From the NCBI GenBank assembly GCA_900757795.1, contig CAAEPE010000009.1, positions 124,001 through 188,000 on the forward strand: a stretch of DNA of 64,000 nucleotides, written 5' to 3'. Position 1 is the stretch's first letter. Each line of letters starts with the position of its first letter. The notes below the pieces were generated by a model. That model was not told where the DNA came from. It searched no databases and was given only the letters and a program-made list of their open reading frames with translations. Positions 16,169-25,718 of this stretch are shown here, piece after piece. The DNA is from an uncultured Phascolarctobacterium sp. Its GTDB lineage: Bacteria > Bacillota > Negativicutes > Acidaminococcales > Acidaminococcaceae. A program made the position numbers and the translations under genes.

Positions 16169-18363
16169 AACGCCGCACCTCCTTGAGCAGCTTCATTATC
16201 CGCTATTAAAGCGGCGTAAAAGCCACCTTTTGCCAGCAATTCCTCATGGCGGCCGCGCTCTACTGCCTTGCCATGGTCAATAACTATAATTTCATCACAA
16301 TCGCGTATGGTACTCAAACGGTGAGCCACCACAATGCAGGTGCAGCCTCTGCGTCTAATATTTTCCATGACTTCCAATTCCGTCAAGGGGTCTAGTGCGC
16401 TGGTAGCTTCATCCAAAACCAAAATAGAAGGATTAATTGCCAGGGCGCGGGCAATTTCCAAACGCTGACGCTGACCGCCGCTGAAATTAAAGCCTCCCTC
16501 ACCTACAAGATGCTCGTAACCGCCGTCCAAGCGCAAAATATCATCATGAATACACGCGTCCTTAGCGGCGCGAATAACGTCGCTGCGGCGGATAGAACTG
16601 TCAAATAAGGTCAAATTTTCTTCTATAGTTCCCGACAGCAAAAAAATATCTTGATCCACTGCCGCAAGAGAATTACATAAAACCTCGTGAGGAATTTGCT
16701 CTCTGGCATAGCCGTCAAACAAAACCTGCCCGTCCCACTCCTTGTAAATGCCGGTTATCAGCTTGGCGATAGTGGATTTACCGCTGCCGCTACCGCCGAC
16801 CAGTGCCACCCAGGCACCGGGCTCTAAATGTAAGTTAAAATTATCTATTAAAGGCTTCGCTAAAACGCTGTAACCAAAATCCACGCTACGCAGCTCCACC
16901 TCGCCCCACAGTCTGTCCCTGCCAATGGACGCAGGCTGCTGCTCCGGATAATTCAAGCTGTCGCGGTTATAGCGCATAACATCGTCCAAGCGTTTCATCT
17001 GCATTTCCGTATTTTGCAGCGTATCTGCCAAACCTAGCAGCTTGTTGAAAGGCTCCTGAAAATTACCCATTAAACCTTGAAAAGCTACAAAAATACCGGC
17101 CGTCATAGCGCCGTCCATAATGGAAAAACCGCCTACAGTCATAATCAGCGCCGAATTAATGCCGCCTAAAAGCAACGGCAGCATTTGCACAGACATATTA
17201 TAGAGCGCCATTTTCTGGCTGCCATCCAAAACCCGACTGCGATAACCTACCCATTTAGCAAAAAATTCATCCTCAGTACCGTTAGCTTTTAATGTTTCCA
17301 TCATCTGCAAACCATTCATAGCTACGCCGTATTCTTTGCCGGCATCCTGCTGTACCTTCATAGCCATTTCCAAAAGATGCGGTCTGATAATAAAAAACAC
17401 CAAAACACTAATTAAACTAAAGCCTACGCCGATAATCGTCAGCGTCACATTATAATGCAATAATAGCACCAAAAAGAAGAGCGCAATAAAAAAATCCAGC
17501 ACAGCCGTCGCCGCAGAACCGGTAAGCACTCCTGCCACGTTTTCCACATAGCCTACACGGGAAGCAACCTCGCTGCTAAAACGCTGCTGAAAAAAATCCA
17601 TGGGCAGTCTCAGCAGATGCCAAAAGAAACGCGAAGACTCCGCAATCGTTATCCGTGTCTGCCATTTGGTTAAGCACCAGCAGCGCAGCCATACTAACAA
17701 CGCTTCAATGACAAAAACTACCAGCATCAGCAAAGTTACATCCGTCATCCATTCCTTATGCCTGCCCGACAAAATATCGTCCAAAAACACCTGCGTAAAT
17801 ACGGGCTGCGCCAGCTGCGGCACAATCAGAAATAAGCAAATAAGCATGACAAACAACGTCGGCAGCCCCTCGCCTTTAAGTCGTTTTGCAATCTCTTTGT
17901 AAATGCTATATTTTTCTCCGCTGGGCTTAAAATTTTCGCCCGGAGTTATCTCTAAGGCTATACCCGTATAGCTGCCATAAAAGCTTGCAAAAGGAATGCG
18001 GCGATGTCCCACTGCCGGGTCGTTAAGATAAACCGTATCGTTTTTAATGCCTTCTAAAACTACAAAATGATTAAATTCCCAATGTATAAGCAGTGGAAAA
18101 GCTGCGTCGCGCAAGGCTTCTGCCGGATAGCGATAGCCGTTGGCATTAAAGCCCCAACGACGTGCAGCCTTAACAATATTGGCCGCCGAAACGCCATCGC
18201 GGTTGACGCCACATTCCTGCCGCAGCTTTTCCAGCGGCAGCCACAGCCCGTAATAGGCAAAAATCATGCACAAAGAAGCCGCGCCGCACTCTACTGCTTC
18301 CATTTGCAGTACAGTTGGCGTTTTTACACGTTTTCCTTCTGCTTTCTTAAATATGTTACCCAT
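16165..18363 (-). CDS. NHLM-type peptidase C39-containing ABC exporter
   Basis: A 732-residue protein. Residues 10-130 are a C39 double-glycine peptidase with apparent catalytic Cys26 (VLQMEAVECGAASL), His99 (NHFVVLEG) and Asp115 (YLNDPAVGH). Six transmembrane segments lie between about 160 and 440. The nucleotide-binding domain has Walker A GGSGSGKST, signature FSGGQRQR, Walker B ILVLDEATSAL and VVAHRLS. It should cleave leaders after GG while exporting the peptide across the inner membrane. The frame opens with TTG at 18369; ATG 18363, eight bases after GAGG, is the better start. Both candidate substrates are encoded at the end of the same gene run. Confidence 0.92.
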   Translation of the reverse strand: MGNIFKKAEGKRVKTPTVLQMEAVECGAASLCMIFAYYGLWLPLEKLRQECGVNRDGVSAANIVKAARRWGFNANGYRYPAEALRDAAFPLLIHWEFNHFVVLEGIKNDTVYLNDPAVGHRRIPFASFYGSYTGIALEITPGENFKPSGEKYSIYKEIAKRLKGEGLPTLFVMLICLFLIVPQLAQPVFTQVFLDDILSGRHKEWMTDVTLLMLVVFVIEALLVWLRCWCLTKWQTRITIAESSRFFWHLLRLPMDFFQQRFSSEVASRVGYVENVAGVLTGSAATAVLDFFIALFFLVLLLHYNVTLTIIGVGFSLISVLVFFIIRPHLLEMAMKVQQDAGKEYGVAMNGLQMMETLKANGTEDEFFAKWVGYRSRVLDGSQKMALYNMSVQMLPLLLGGINSALIMTVGGFSIMDGAMTAGIFVAFQGLMGNFQEPFNKLLGLADTLQNTEMQMKRLDDVMRYNRDSLNYPEQQPASIGRDRLWGEVELRSVDFGYSVLAKPLIDNFNLHLEPGAWVALVGGSGSGKSTIAKLITGIYKEWDGQVLFDGYAREQIPHEVLCNSLAAVDQDIFLLSGTIEENLTLFDSSIRRSDVIRAAKDACIHDDILRLDGGYEHLVGEGGFNFSGGQRQRLEIARALAINPSILVLDEATSALDPLTELEVMENIRRRGCTCIVVAHRLSTIRDCDEIIVIDHGKAVERGRHEELLAKGGFYAALIADNEAAQGGAAL

Positions 18364-18373
18364 TCTCAACGCC

Positions 18374-19333
18374 TCATCTGCTTCTCAGCCAATGACTAAG
18401 CTTGTAAAAAACCTTTTCAATCGGCGGCTTGCGATCAACCACTACAAAACCGCTGCATACGCTGCCGGAGGTAATTTTTTTATGCTCGCCTAAGCGAGAG
18501 GTCCACAAAAAACCAGATTTAGATTTAGTGTCCTTTACTAACTCAAAAGTTATCTCACTGACAGCGCCATCGTTTTTTGACAGCAGCCACTGTACCAACT
18601 GCTGATTGCCTAATTTGTTAATCATACCTTCGGCAGAAACCGGATAGCGTGATACTGACCGCACTACGGCTACCATACTGCCATTTTCACTGGCATTGCT
18701 GCCATTGGGAGACACCTGCAGAGTCATGCCCGGTGCAATACGCTTGCCATCTATAACCGGAACATACAGCACACCCTGCAAATCATCGCGACCCTCGTCA
18801 CGGCGCAAGGTGCAAATCGTTCCACCCGGAGATAAAATAGCTTCTGGCATTACGAGCACCTCGTCTACAATGCCATCGTAGCCGCTTACAATAACCTCGC
18901 TGATATTTTGCTGATAACGCTTGACATCATAATTAGCAGCACTATTGACAGCCTCACGCTCATTTTCTGCCAGAAACATGCCGGAGCGGGCCATTTTACT
19001 TTCTACATCCTGGGATGGCTGTTCCAAAGTAGCGATAACATCACCCTTGCGCACCTGCGTACCAGGAGCAACTAACACGCGCTCCACCTTGCCGCCTACT
19101 ACGGAGGAAACGTTAGCTACGCCGCCTGCGTCCAGCAAAATTCCCGTACCTTCCACTTTATCTACAATAGCGCCAAAAATTGACCACATCAGCAGGGAAA
19201 AAATCATCATACCCAAAGCAGCCAAGCCAATCCAGCTAATAGGCGTCGTTACCTGCAGCAGCTTATCAATATTTTCCGGGCTGCGCTGCTTATCTATAGC
19301 CGCTTTACTGAAAATATCTTTATTGGGCGCCAT
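18374..19333 (-). CDS. HlyD-like NHLP-type secretion adaptor
   Basis: A 319-residue membrane fusion protein: a cytoplasmic tail, one transmembrane segment near residue 40 (LGMMIFSLLMWSIFGAIV), a lipoyl/barrel-sandwich segment with ALVAPGTQVRKGDVIATLEQP-like sequence around 85-110, and a C-terminal beta part. This matches the secretion protein of NHLP/NHLM bacteriocin systems. It should span the periplasm next to the ABC exporters, needed because this organism has an outer membrane. Its ATG lies 14 bases inside the end of the preceding adaptor gene, and the peptidase exporter follows after ten bases. Confidence 0.85.
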   Translation of the reverse strand: MAPNKDIFSKAAIDKQRSPENIDKLLQVTTPISWIGLAALGMMIFSLLMWSIFGAIVDKVEGTGILLDAGGVANVSSVVGGKVERVLVAPGTQVRKGDVIATLEQPSQDVESKMARSGMFLAENEREAVNSAANYDVKRYQQNISEVIVSGYDGIVDEVLVMPEAILSPGGTICTLRRDEGRDDLQGVLYVPVIDGKRIAPGMTLQVSPNGSNASENGSMVAVVRSVSRYPVSAEGMINKLGNQQLVQWLLSKNDGAVSEITFELVKDTKSKSGFLWTSRLGEHKKITSGSVCSGFVVVDRKPPIEKVFYKLSHWLRSR

Positions 19334-20498
19334 CAGAAATTCCCCCTTCTATGCTTACTTCGGCCTTCATGCCATTTTCCAAACCCTCTCTGCCGGATAT
19401 TACTACGATTTCGTCAGGTTCAATGCCGCTTTGTACTTCAATAAAACTGCCGTCGGACGCGCCAAAAATCACTTTGCGCTCCTCTAACTTACCATCAGCA
19501 TTCCACACAAAAACACTGGAACGCTTAGCATCCACAGCCTTAGCAGGCACTGCCAGCACCTTGCGTTCAACAATTTCCTGAAAACGCACCTGCTGATAAC
19601 GCTTGGGCTCCAAAAGTCCGGAGCTATTATTAACCTCCCAGCTTATGCTCCGCAAAGAAGCCGCTTGCCCAACAGGCGGCTCTACCTTGACAATATGCGC
19701 GCCAAAGGTTTGCTCATAGCCGCGGTTGCTGCCGCCATAGCTGCCGCTATAAATTTTTTCCATATCTCCCTGTTCCACAGAAAGCTCCCACTCTTTACCA
19801 ATGGGCAGCAGGCTCTGAAAATCATCATCGCTGATAGTTTCTGTAAAACGCAGCCTGCTAAAATTACCAATTAACGCTACGGAAGTACCAGCCTGCAAAA
19901 AGGCGCCTTCTTTTTTATAAAGCATCAGCACCTCGCCGTCGAGGGGCGCAGTAACCGTCAATCGGTCTCGCAAAATTTCATATTGCTGCTTTTCTAAGCG
20001 CAATGTTTCCAGCTCCGCCAAAGCAGATTTATATTGGGTTTCAATATCCTCGTACTGCTCCATAGAAACGGCGCCTGAACCAATAAGCCGCTTATAGCGG
20101 GACAGCGAATTAGCATAGCGGGCCGCTACCGTCTGCGCCTTGGCAATATTTACGTCTGCCTGCACAATTTTCATATCTATATCTTCATTAACTATATGGC
20201 AAATAGGCTGTCCCTTGACAACCTTACTATTAGGCTGTACATAAATTTTTTCTACTGTTCCTTCCAATCGGGAAACTGCGTCGGTCATATTTTCGGCCTC
20301 CATACGCACATCTTTACGCGTAAAACCGCCTCTTAAGACGCGTGTTTCAGCTTTGGCTCCCACTAATTTTATGGTGCGGTTAGATAATCTTGCCGCAATA
20401 TTTCCTTCATCAGTATAATTTAAAAATGTTCCGTAGCCAACCAATAACAGCATCATAGCAATAACGGCAGCCACAGCGATAAAAAATATTTTTTTCAC
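19320..20498 (-). CDS. HlyD/RND-type periplasmic adaptor
   Basis: A 392-residue adaptor with an N-terminal membrane anchor (MKKIFFIAVAAVIAMMLLLVG), a first lipoyl half (VEKIYVQPNSKVVKGQPICH), an alpha-helical hairpin around 110-190, a second lipoyl half (YKKEGAFLQAGTSVALIG) and a C-terminal beta-barrel and proximal domain (SGREGLENGMKAEV). The open frame begins at TTG 20516, but GGAGG eight bases before GTG 20498 sets the start. First gene of the peptide export operon. Two different adaptors in one operon is unusual; it may contact an outer-membrane channel, though none is encoded here. Confidence 0.85.
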   Translation of the reverse strand: MKKIFFIAVAAVIAMMLLLVGYGTFLNYTDEGNIAARLSNRTIKLVGAKAETRVLRGGFTRKDVRMEAENMTDAVSRLEGTVEKIYVQPNSKVVKGQPICHIVNEDIDMKIVQADVNIAKAQTVAARYANSLSRYKRLIGSGAVSMEQYEDIETQYKSALAELETLRLEKQQYEILRDRLTVTAPLDGEVLMLYKKEGAFLQAGTSVALIGNFSRLRFTETISDDDFQSLLPIGKEWELSVEQGDMEKIYSGSYGGSNRGYEQTFGAHIVKVEPPVGQAASLRSISWEVNNSSGLLEPKRYQQVRFQEIVERKVLAVPAKAVDAKRSSVFVWNADGKLEERKVIFGASDGSFIEVQSGIEPDEIVVISGREGLENGMKAEVSIEGGISDGAQ

Positions 20499-20688
20499 CG
20501 AAAGTACCTCCAGCAATATAAAATAAGCCTATTCTACCTATTATAATTTTAATTATAAACTAAAAAGCAGCAAATTACTACTTTATTCTTACTAATCTTC
20601 TGATAAATGCCATTAAATCTTGTGTTGTATGAAAAACATTGAAGCGAGATATTTTTGCCTGTAAATTTCTCTTAGCAAACACAGATAT

Positions 20689-20717
20689 AAAAAAACGGAC
20701 GCTTAAAAGCGTCCGCC
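20689..20717 (-). terminator. Terminator of the Mrp-type antiporter operon
   Basis: Minus-strand hairpin with CGGACGC / GCGTCCG arms and a TTTTAA loop, followed by seven T. It lies just past the stop of the last antiporter gene and before the AT-rich 170-base stretch that must hold the peptide export operon promoter. Confidence 0.88.
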
Positions 20718-20728
20718 AAAAATTTTTT

Positions 20729-22474
20729 TTACATTGTAGCAATAAAATATGCAATACTGCTTACCAAAACAGTTAAAGTAATCATCATTGGGTCAGCAAT
20801 AGAGGTACGATAATTTTCCGGGTTGTAATGAGTACGCTTACGGAACGGTTTAGCATCCAAGAAATCCATTGGATTAGCTGTTAAATCCATAAACTTTTCA
20901 TACAAAACCTGCCATGCGTTGCCCAAGCCGCTGCACAGTGCGCACAGCAAAGAGCTGAGCTTGCCAACCAGCAAAGCAAACGGTCCGCGGTAGAACCAAT
21001 CCGTATCCAGACTGATAGCGGTGTGCGGTTCCATTTTATTGAGATACATCATAAACGGAATCATAGCCATACCCAGCATTTGTACCGGCTGCAGCAGGTG
21101 CGGCGCGGTAAACGGCTGATAAGGAGTCATTTCAAAGGGCAGATGACTGTACAGCAAATCCGGACATACACCGTAGAGGAAGCACAAAAAACCGCTGATG
21201 CTCATGGCAATTTTCATATTGATAGGCAGCGGATTGATAACTTCGGCGCCCTTATCGTCCTTGCGCAGGAAAATAAAGTAACCCATTTTTAAAGGAATGG
21301 ATAAAAATGTACCGATAGCAGCCAGCTCCAGCAGAGTGAATACCAAAGGCATTCCGGCAGCCGCTGCAGCGTTTACCGTAATATTTTTACTGATAAAGCC
21401 GTTAAACAGCGGAATACCGGCAATGGAAAACGCCGCCGAGAAGAAGCATACAGCAACCAGCGGCAGCTTTTTCGCCATGCCGCCAACCTTGTTGATATGC
21501 TTAATGCCCGTAGCGTAAATTACTGCACCTGCGCACATAAAGAGCAGAGATTTAAAGAGAATATCGCAGAAGGCATGGGCAGTAGCGCCATTCATGGACA
21601 TAGCTGTACCAATGCCTGCACCAGCCACCATAAAGCCGGTCTGAGAAATAATATGGTGAGCAAGGAGCTTGCGCATATCGTTTTCCATAATCGCGTAACA
21701 AGCACCATATAGAGCCATGAGCACACCGCCCCAAATTAACAGTTCCGTGCCTGCAAAAACTCTGATTAAAGCGTAAACAGCAACCTTAGTAGTCAGGCAG
21801 CTCATGAATACGCCGCCCGTAAGGGTGGAGTTGGAATAAGCGTCTACCAGCCAGGCATTGACCGGAGGCATAGCTACGTTGACGCACATACCCAGCATTA
21901 CAAACCAATAGGCCCAATCGTGTACTCTGTTGGTAAAGCTGTGCATCATTAAATCTCCGTTGCCCGTATACCAGGTAACGAAAATGCCTGCCAAAAGAAT
22001 ACCGCCGCCCAACATATGCACCAGCATATAGCGGAAGCCTGCGCGGCGCGCTTCGTGAGTAGGATTGCACCATACCAAAAACAAAGAAGTAATGGCCAAG
22101 GATTCCCAGAAGAAAATGAAAGTCAGCCAATCCTTAGCCAAGCAGACGCAGATTGCTCCGCCTGCATACGCCATAGAACACAGCGCTTCCATACGATTGG
22201 GATTATGCGCAGCATAAATGCCGCTTACTAAAGCCAATACGGAAAAGATAAAGGCAAAAATCCACGCCAATTTATCTACATACATAATATGCAGCTGTAT
22301 ATCGTGAACGAAGGGCAGAACAACCTCCGTACCCAACGGCAGATTATACGCCGCATAGACGGCAGCCAGCGGTCCTAAAGCCAGGACAAATTTTCTGATT
22401 ACCTTAGGCGCAAGCATTGCTACAATGCCAACTACCCACAAAATCAGACCAGGATGAAGCATTAACTCATTCAT
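20729..22474 (-). CDS. Antiporter-like proton-conducting subunit (NuoL/MrpD family), third copy
   Basis: A 581-residue membrane protein with about 14 hydrophobic segments from the proton-conducting transporter family (NuoL/M/N, MrpA/D). The segment around residue 200-215 reads VNVAMPPVNAWLVDAY, where the other two copies in this operon have K-A-x(3)-PLHGW; the usual TM7 Lys is Asn here. A second Lys is kept (CLTTKVAVYALIR). Relatives with an Asn at this place form a recognised side branch. Start ATG 22474 overlaps the stop of the small gene before it; TTG 22477 is the alternative. Last gene of the operon. Confidence 0.8.
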   Translation of the reverse strand: MNELMLHPGLILWVVGIVAMLAPKVIRKFVLALGPLAAVYAAYNLPLGTEVVLPFVHDIQLHIMYVDKLAWIFAFIFSVLALVSGIYAAHNPNRMEALCSMAYAGGAICVCLAKDWLTFIFFWESLAITSLFLVWCNPTHEARRAGFRYMLVHMLGGGILLAGIFVTWYTGNGDLMMHSFTNRVHDWAYWFVMLGMCVNVAMPPVNAWLVDAYSNSTLTGGVFMSCLTTKVAVYALIRVFAGTELLIWGGVLMALYGACYAIMENDMRKLLAHHIISQTGFMVAGAGIGTAMSMNGATAHAFCDILFKSLLFMCAGAVIYATGIKHINKVGGMAKKLPLVAVCFFSAAFSIAGIPLFNGFISKNITVNAAAAAGMPLVFTLLELAAIGTFLSIPLKMGYFIFLRKDDKGAEVINPLPINMKIAMSISGFLCFLYGVCPDLLYSHLPFEMTPYQPFTAPHLLQPVQMLGMAMIPFMMYLNKMEPHTAISLDTDWFYRGPFALLVGKLSSLLCALCSGLGNAWQVLYEKFMDLTANPMDFLDAKPFRKRTHYNPENYRTSIADPMMITLTVLVSSIAYFIATM

Positions 22475-22722
22475 CAATCATCACCTCTGCCATCTTCATC
22501 AAAATCATCATCGTAATAATCCTTGTCACGCTGCAGCAGCGGCGCCATAATCAATTTAGAAACGATAATCAAAACCCAAGCACCTACAAAGCCAAAGAAA
22601 ATATCGTAGCCAAAAGGCAGTGGCCACCAAGACGCAGCGTGCATATGTACGCCGGCGATTTCAGCAGCGGCCGCCAGTACCAAAACTACAGCTACAAGCA
22701 TATAGACTGTTTTCTTAGTCAT
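22474..22722 (-). CDS. Small two-span membrane protein of the antiporter operon
   Basis: An 82-residue protein with two hydrophobic segments (YMLVAVVLVLAAAAEIAG and GFVGAWVLIIVSKLIM) and a strongly acidic tail (DYYDDDFDEDGRGDD). Not recognised as a named Mrp subunit. It is packed between two antiporter-like subunits, stopping within the next start codon and starting one base from the preceding stop, so it is surely co-expressed and probably an accessory subunit (inference). Confidence 0.75.
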   Translation of the reverse strand: MTKKTVYMLVAVVLVLAAAAEIAGVHMHAASWWPLPFGYDIFFGFVGAWVLIIVSKLIMAPLLQRDKDYYDDDFDEDGRGDD

Positions 22723-24228
22723 TTAAAGCCACCCCCCGTGCCAACCTGCGCAAACTGCGTTAGAGGCCATAGTTGCCAATTGGTAAAAATGCGGATAAAC
22801 ATCCGGAAAACAACCAAGCACAATGGCTATTAAGGTTGTAATGCAAATAGGAATCAGCATAGCGTAGCTAATATCGCCGTAAGAGCGGAATTTTTCCTGC
22901 GGATCTTTCACGAAAAAGGCCATTTGTGAAACGGGAATCAAATATGCCGCAGCAAGCAAGCCGCTGGCTACCCAAAGCAGCACATACAATGGCTTACCGG
23001 TCTGCAACGCGCCTAAGCACAAATTCCATTTACTAATAAAGCCTACCAAGAACGGTACGCCTGCGATACCCAGGGAAGCGATAGTGAAGCAGGCCATCGT
23101 TACCGGCAGCTTTTTGCCGATACCGTAAAGCTCGCTGATATTGTTGCGGTGAGTACGGGCGATAATCAAGCCTGCGCACATAAAGAGGGTAATCTTCATA
23201 ACAGCATGGGCTACCAAATGCAGATATGCGCCTTTAATACTGATGGGAGAAATAAGCGCCGCACCTAAAACAATATAGGACAGCTGACCAATAGTAGAAA
23301 ATGCCAGTCTGCGTTTTAAATGATCCTGACGCAAAGCAATCAAGGAGGATACCAAAATACTGGTAGCAGCCGCCCAAGCCAAAACATCGGTTACGCCAAT
23401 TTCAGCCAGCAGCTTAGGACCAAAAACGAAACCAATAATACGCAGCACAGCGAAAACGCCGGTTTTAACAACCGCAACCGCATGCAGCAGCGCAGAAACC
23501 GGAGTCGGCGCAATCATTGCCGCAGGCAGCCAGCCATGCAGCGGCATAACAGCCGCTTTTACGGAGCCTGCCAAAATCATTAATACGAACACGGCTTGCA
23601 AAACCCATTTGGGAGCCATTTCCGAGGTTAAGAAGCCGCCGGCAGTAAAGTCCATGGTCCCGCTAATGCAGTAAACTGCAATCAAGCCTGCCAAGAAAAA
23701 CTGACCGGAAATCAAGGTGTAAATTAAATATTTACGGCTGGCCATCAAAGCTTCTTGATTACGCTTATGCAGTACCAAAGGATAGCTTGCCAAGGTCAAC
23801 AATTCGTAAAAGATAAAGAAGGTCAGCAGGTTAGAGGCCATGGCAATACCCATAACCGCGCTCATGCAAACTGCAAAAGCTGCAAAATAACCTGTCTGTT
23901 CGCGCTCCTGGTTACAACGCATATAACCAATGGAGTAAAAGTTCATAGGCACCCATAGCATGGAAGCCAGCACAGCAAAAATCATACCTGCTGGATCTGT
24001 ACGCAGCGTTAAGCCAACGGTATCGGTAATTTGGCACAGTGTCCATTGATATACATTGCCGTCAAGCACTGCCGGCAGCATGGAAAGGATAATGCCAAAT
24101 TTTAAAACAGAAGCAATTACGCTCCAGGCTTCGCGCAAATTAGGCCAGCGTCTGCTGAAAGCAATGAGCACAGCAGCAATAAAGGAAACGCCTACTGCCA
24201 GAAATGGTCTGCAATCTATAATCGTCAT
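22723..24228 (-). CDS. Antiporter-like proton-conducting subunit (MrpD/NuoM-N family), second copy
   Basis: A 501-residue membrane protein with about 14 hydrophobic segments. It retains the half-channel residues of the family: a Glu in FFIFYELLTLASYPLVLH, the Lys of SVKAAVMPLHGWLP and the Lys of VVKTGVFAVLR. Such subunits carry protons or cations in Mrp antiporters and complex I relatives. Overlaps the start of the first MrpD copy by four bases and has a GGAGGTG site. Part of the eleven-gene operon. Confidence 0.85.
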   Translation of the reverse strand: MTIIDCRPFLAVGVSFIAAVLIAFSRRWPNLREAWSVIASVLKFGIILSMLPAVLDGNVYQWTLCQITDTVGLTLRTDPAGMIFAVLASMLWVPMNFYSIGYMRCNQEREQTGYFAAFAVCMSAVMGIAMASNLLTFFIFYELLTLASYPLVLHKRNQEALMASRKYLIYTLISGQFFLAGLIAVYCISGTMDFTAGGFLTSEMAPKWVLQAVFVLMILAGSVKAAVMPLHGWLPAAMIAPTPVSALLHAVAVVKTGVFAVLRIIGFVFGPKLLAEIGVTDVLAWAAATSILVSSLIALRQDHLKRRLAFSTIGQLSYIVLGAALISPISIKGAYLHLVAHAVMKITLFMCAGLIIARTHRNNISELYGIGKKLPVTMACFTIASLGIAGVPFLVGFISKWNLCLGALQTGKPLYVLLWVASGLLAAAYLIPVSQMAFFVKDPQEKFRSYGDISYAMLIPICITTLIAIVLGCFPDVYPHFYQLATMASNAVCAGWHGGWL

Positions 24229-25718
24229 CTCAGAAACACCTCCGGCAAGCCTAATTTAATAATATCCGTAACAATGTCCACGCTGTAGAAGCCTAATACC
24301 AAAATGCCAATGCCCATTACAAAAATCGGCAGCGCCATGGCGAAGGGCAGTCCCAGCTTTCCCTGATGAGGATGAACCTCTGTCAAAGAAGCTTCACGCT
24401 GAATAAACATCTGCTCAATGATACGGAAGAAGTAAATCGCATTTAACAGCGAGCTGATTACCAGCACCGCAATGTAAAAATATTGCTGTCCGGTATAAGC
24501 ACCCAACATCAAATACCATTTACTGAAGAAACCGGCAGTGGGAGGCAGACCAATCATCGAAAGCGCTGCCAGCGTTACCGTAATAGTACTGATGGTCATT
24601 TTTTTGTTCATGCCGCCTAAGCGATACAGGTTAACCTCGCCGAAACGATGCTCTATACCACCGATAACCAAGAACAAGCTGCATTTCATAAAAGCGTGGT
24701 TGATAATGTGCAGTACAGCGCCGATAAAACCATACATATTTCCCATAGCCATACCAATGGCAATATAACCAATCTGTGCCACGGAAGAATAAGCCAGCAT
24801 GCGACGGAAATCGTATTGGGCCATAGCCATAATGGAGCCAATCAAAATACCGGCTACGCCAAGGATTCCCAATACGTTCAGCGCACTGTGCATTACAGGG
24901 CTGTCAACCTTAAAAATATAATACATAAAACGAATCATAGCGTAGGCAGGAGCCTTACTCATGCAGCCCGCAATAAATGCGGCAGCGCCGGGATGCGCAA
25001 AGGTGTAAGCGTCCGGCTGCCAGCCGTGCAAGGGAAACAGCGCCATTTTAATGCCAAAGCCGATAATAAAGCAAGCAACGGCAATGGCAAAAAGAGGCGA
25101 ATTAAGATGGGGCACAACTCGCTGCGCCAAATCCGCCATATTCAGGGTACCGGTCAACGCGTACAAATAACCTACGCCTAATAAATATAGGGAAGCGCCA
25201 ATAGTACCGATAAGCAAATATCTGAACGCCGCCAGCATGGATTTTTTGCCGCCCAAGGCAATCAAGCCATAACCGGATAAGGACATGATTTCCAAATATA
25301 CGTACAGATTAAATACGTCGCCGGTAATAATCATGCCGCACAGGCCGACGGTCAAGAGGCCAAACAAGGTATAATAGCCTCCTACATGCAGCCAATCTTC
25401 CTCTTTAACAAACGGTCTGCTGTATAAAGCTACCATCATAGATATAAAGGTTACTAAAACAGCTAAAACACTGTTCAGCGGATCTAAAGCAAATTCAATG
25501 CCGATAGGAGGCTGCCAGCCGCCCATCCAATAATGCCAGGTTTGTCCGCCGCTGGTGATAACTCTATGCAGCACCGTGCAAGCGCTCAAAAATGCGCCCA
25601 CAATAGAAGCCATAACTATCCAGGATCCCAAATCCCTTTTAATGCGGCTGAATAGCATACACAGAAGTGACGCTGTCAAGGGCAGCAGTACAATGAAAAT
25701 AGGAGCATGCTGTGTCAT
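24225..25718 (-). CDS. mrpD: Monovalent cation/H+ antiporter subunit D (MrpD/MnhD)
   Basis: A 497-residue membrane protein, about 14 hydrophobic segments. Hallmarks are YVYLEIMSLSGYGLIALGG with the TM5 Glu, FGIKMALFPLHGWQPDAY with the TM7 Lys, and MSKAPAYAMIRFMY with a further Lys. Sits directly after mrpC with a four-base overlap, as in standard Mrp operons, so it is the best candidate for the true MrpD. It should exchange Na+ (or K+) for protons as part of the membrane complex. Confidence 0.9.
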   Translation of the reverse strand: MTQHAPIFIVLLPLTASLLCMLFSRIKRDLGSWIVMASIVGAFLSACTVLHRVITSGGQTWHYWMGGWQPPIGIEFALDPLNSVLAVLVTFISMMVALYSRPFVKEEDWLHVGGYYTLFGLLTVGLCGMIITGDVFNLYVYLEIMSLSGYGLIALGGKKSMLAAFRYLLIGTIGASLYLLGVGYLYALTGTLNMADLAQRVVPHLNSPLFAIAVACFIIGFGIKMALFPLHGWQPDAYTFAHPGAAAFIAGCMSKAPAYAMIRFMYYIFKVDSPVMHSALNVLGILGVAGILIGSIMAMAQYDFRRMLAYSSVAQIGYIAIGMAMGNMYGFIGAVLHIINHAFMKCSLFLVIGGIEHRFGEVNLYRLGGMNKKMTISTITVTLAALSMIGLPPTAGFFSKWYLMLGAYTGQQYFYIAVLVISSLLNAIYFFRIIEQMFIQREASLTEVHPHQGKLGLPFAMALPIFVMGIGILVLGFYSVDIVTDIIKLGLPEVFLR

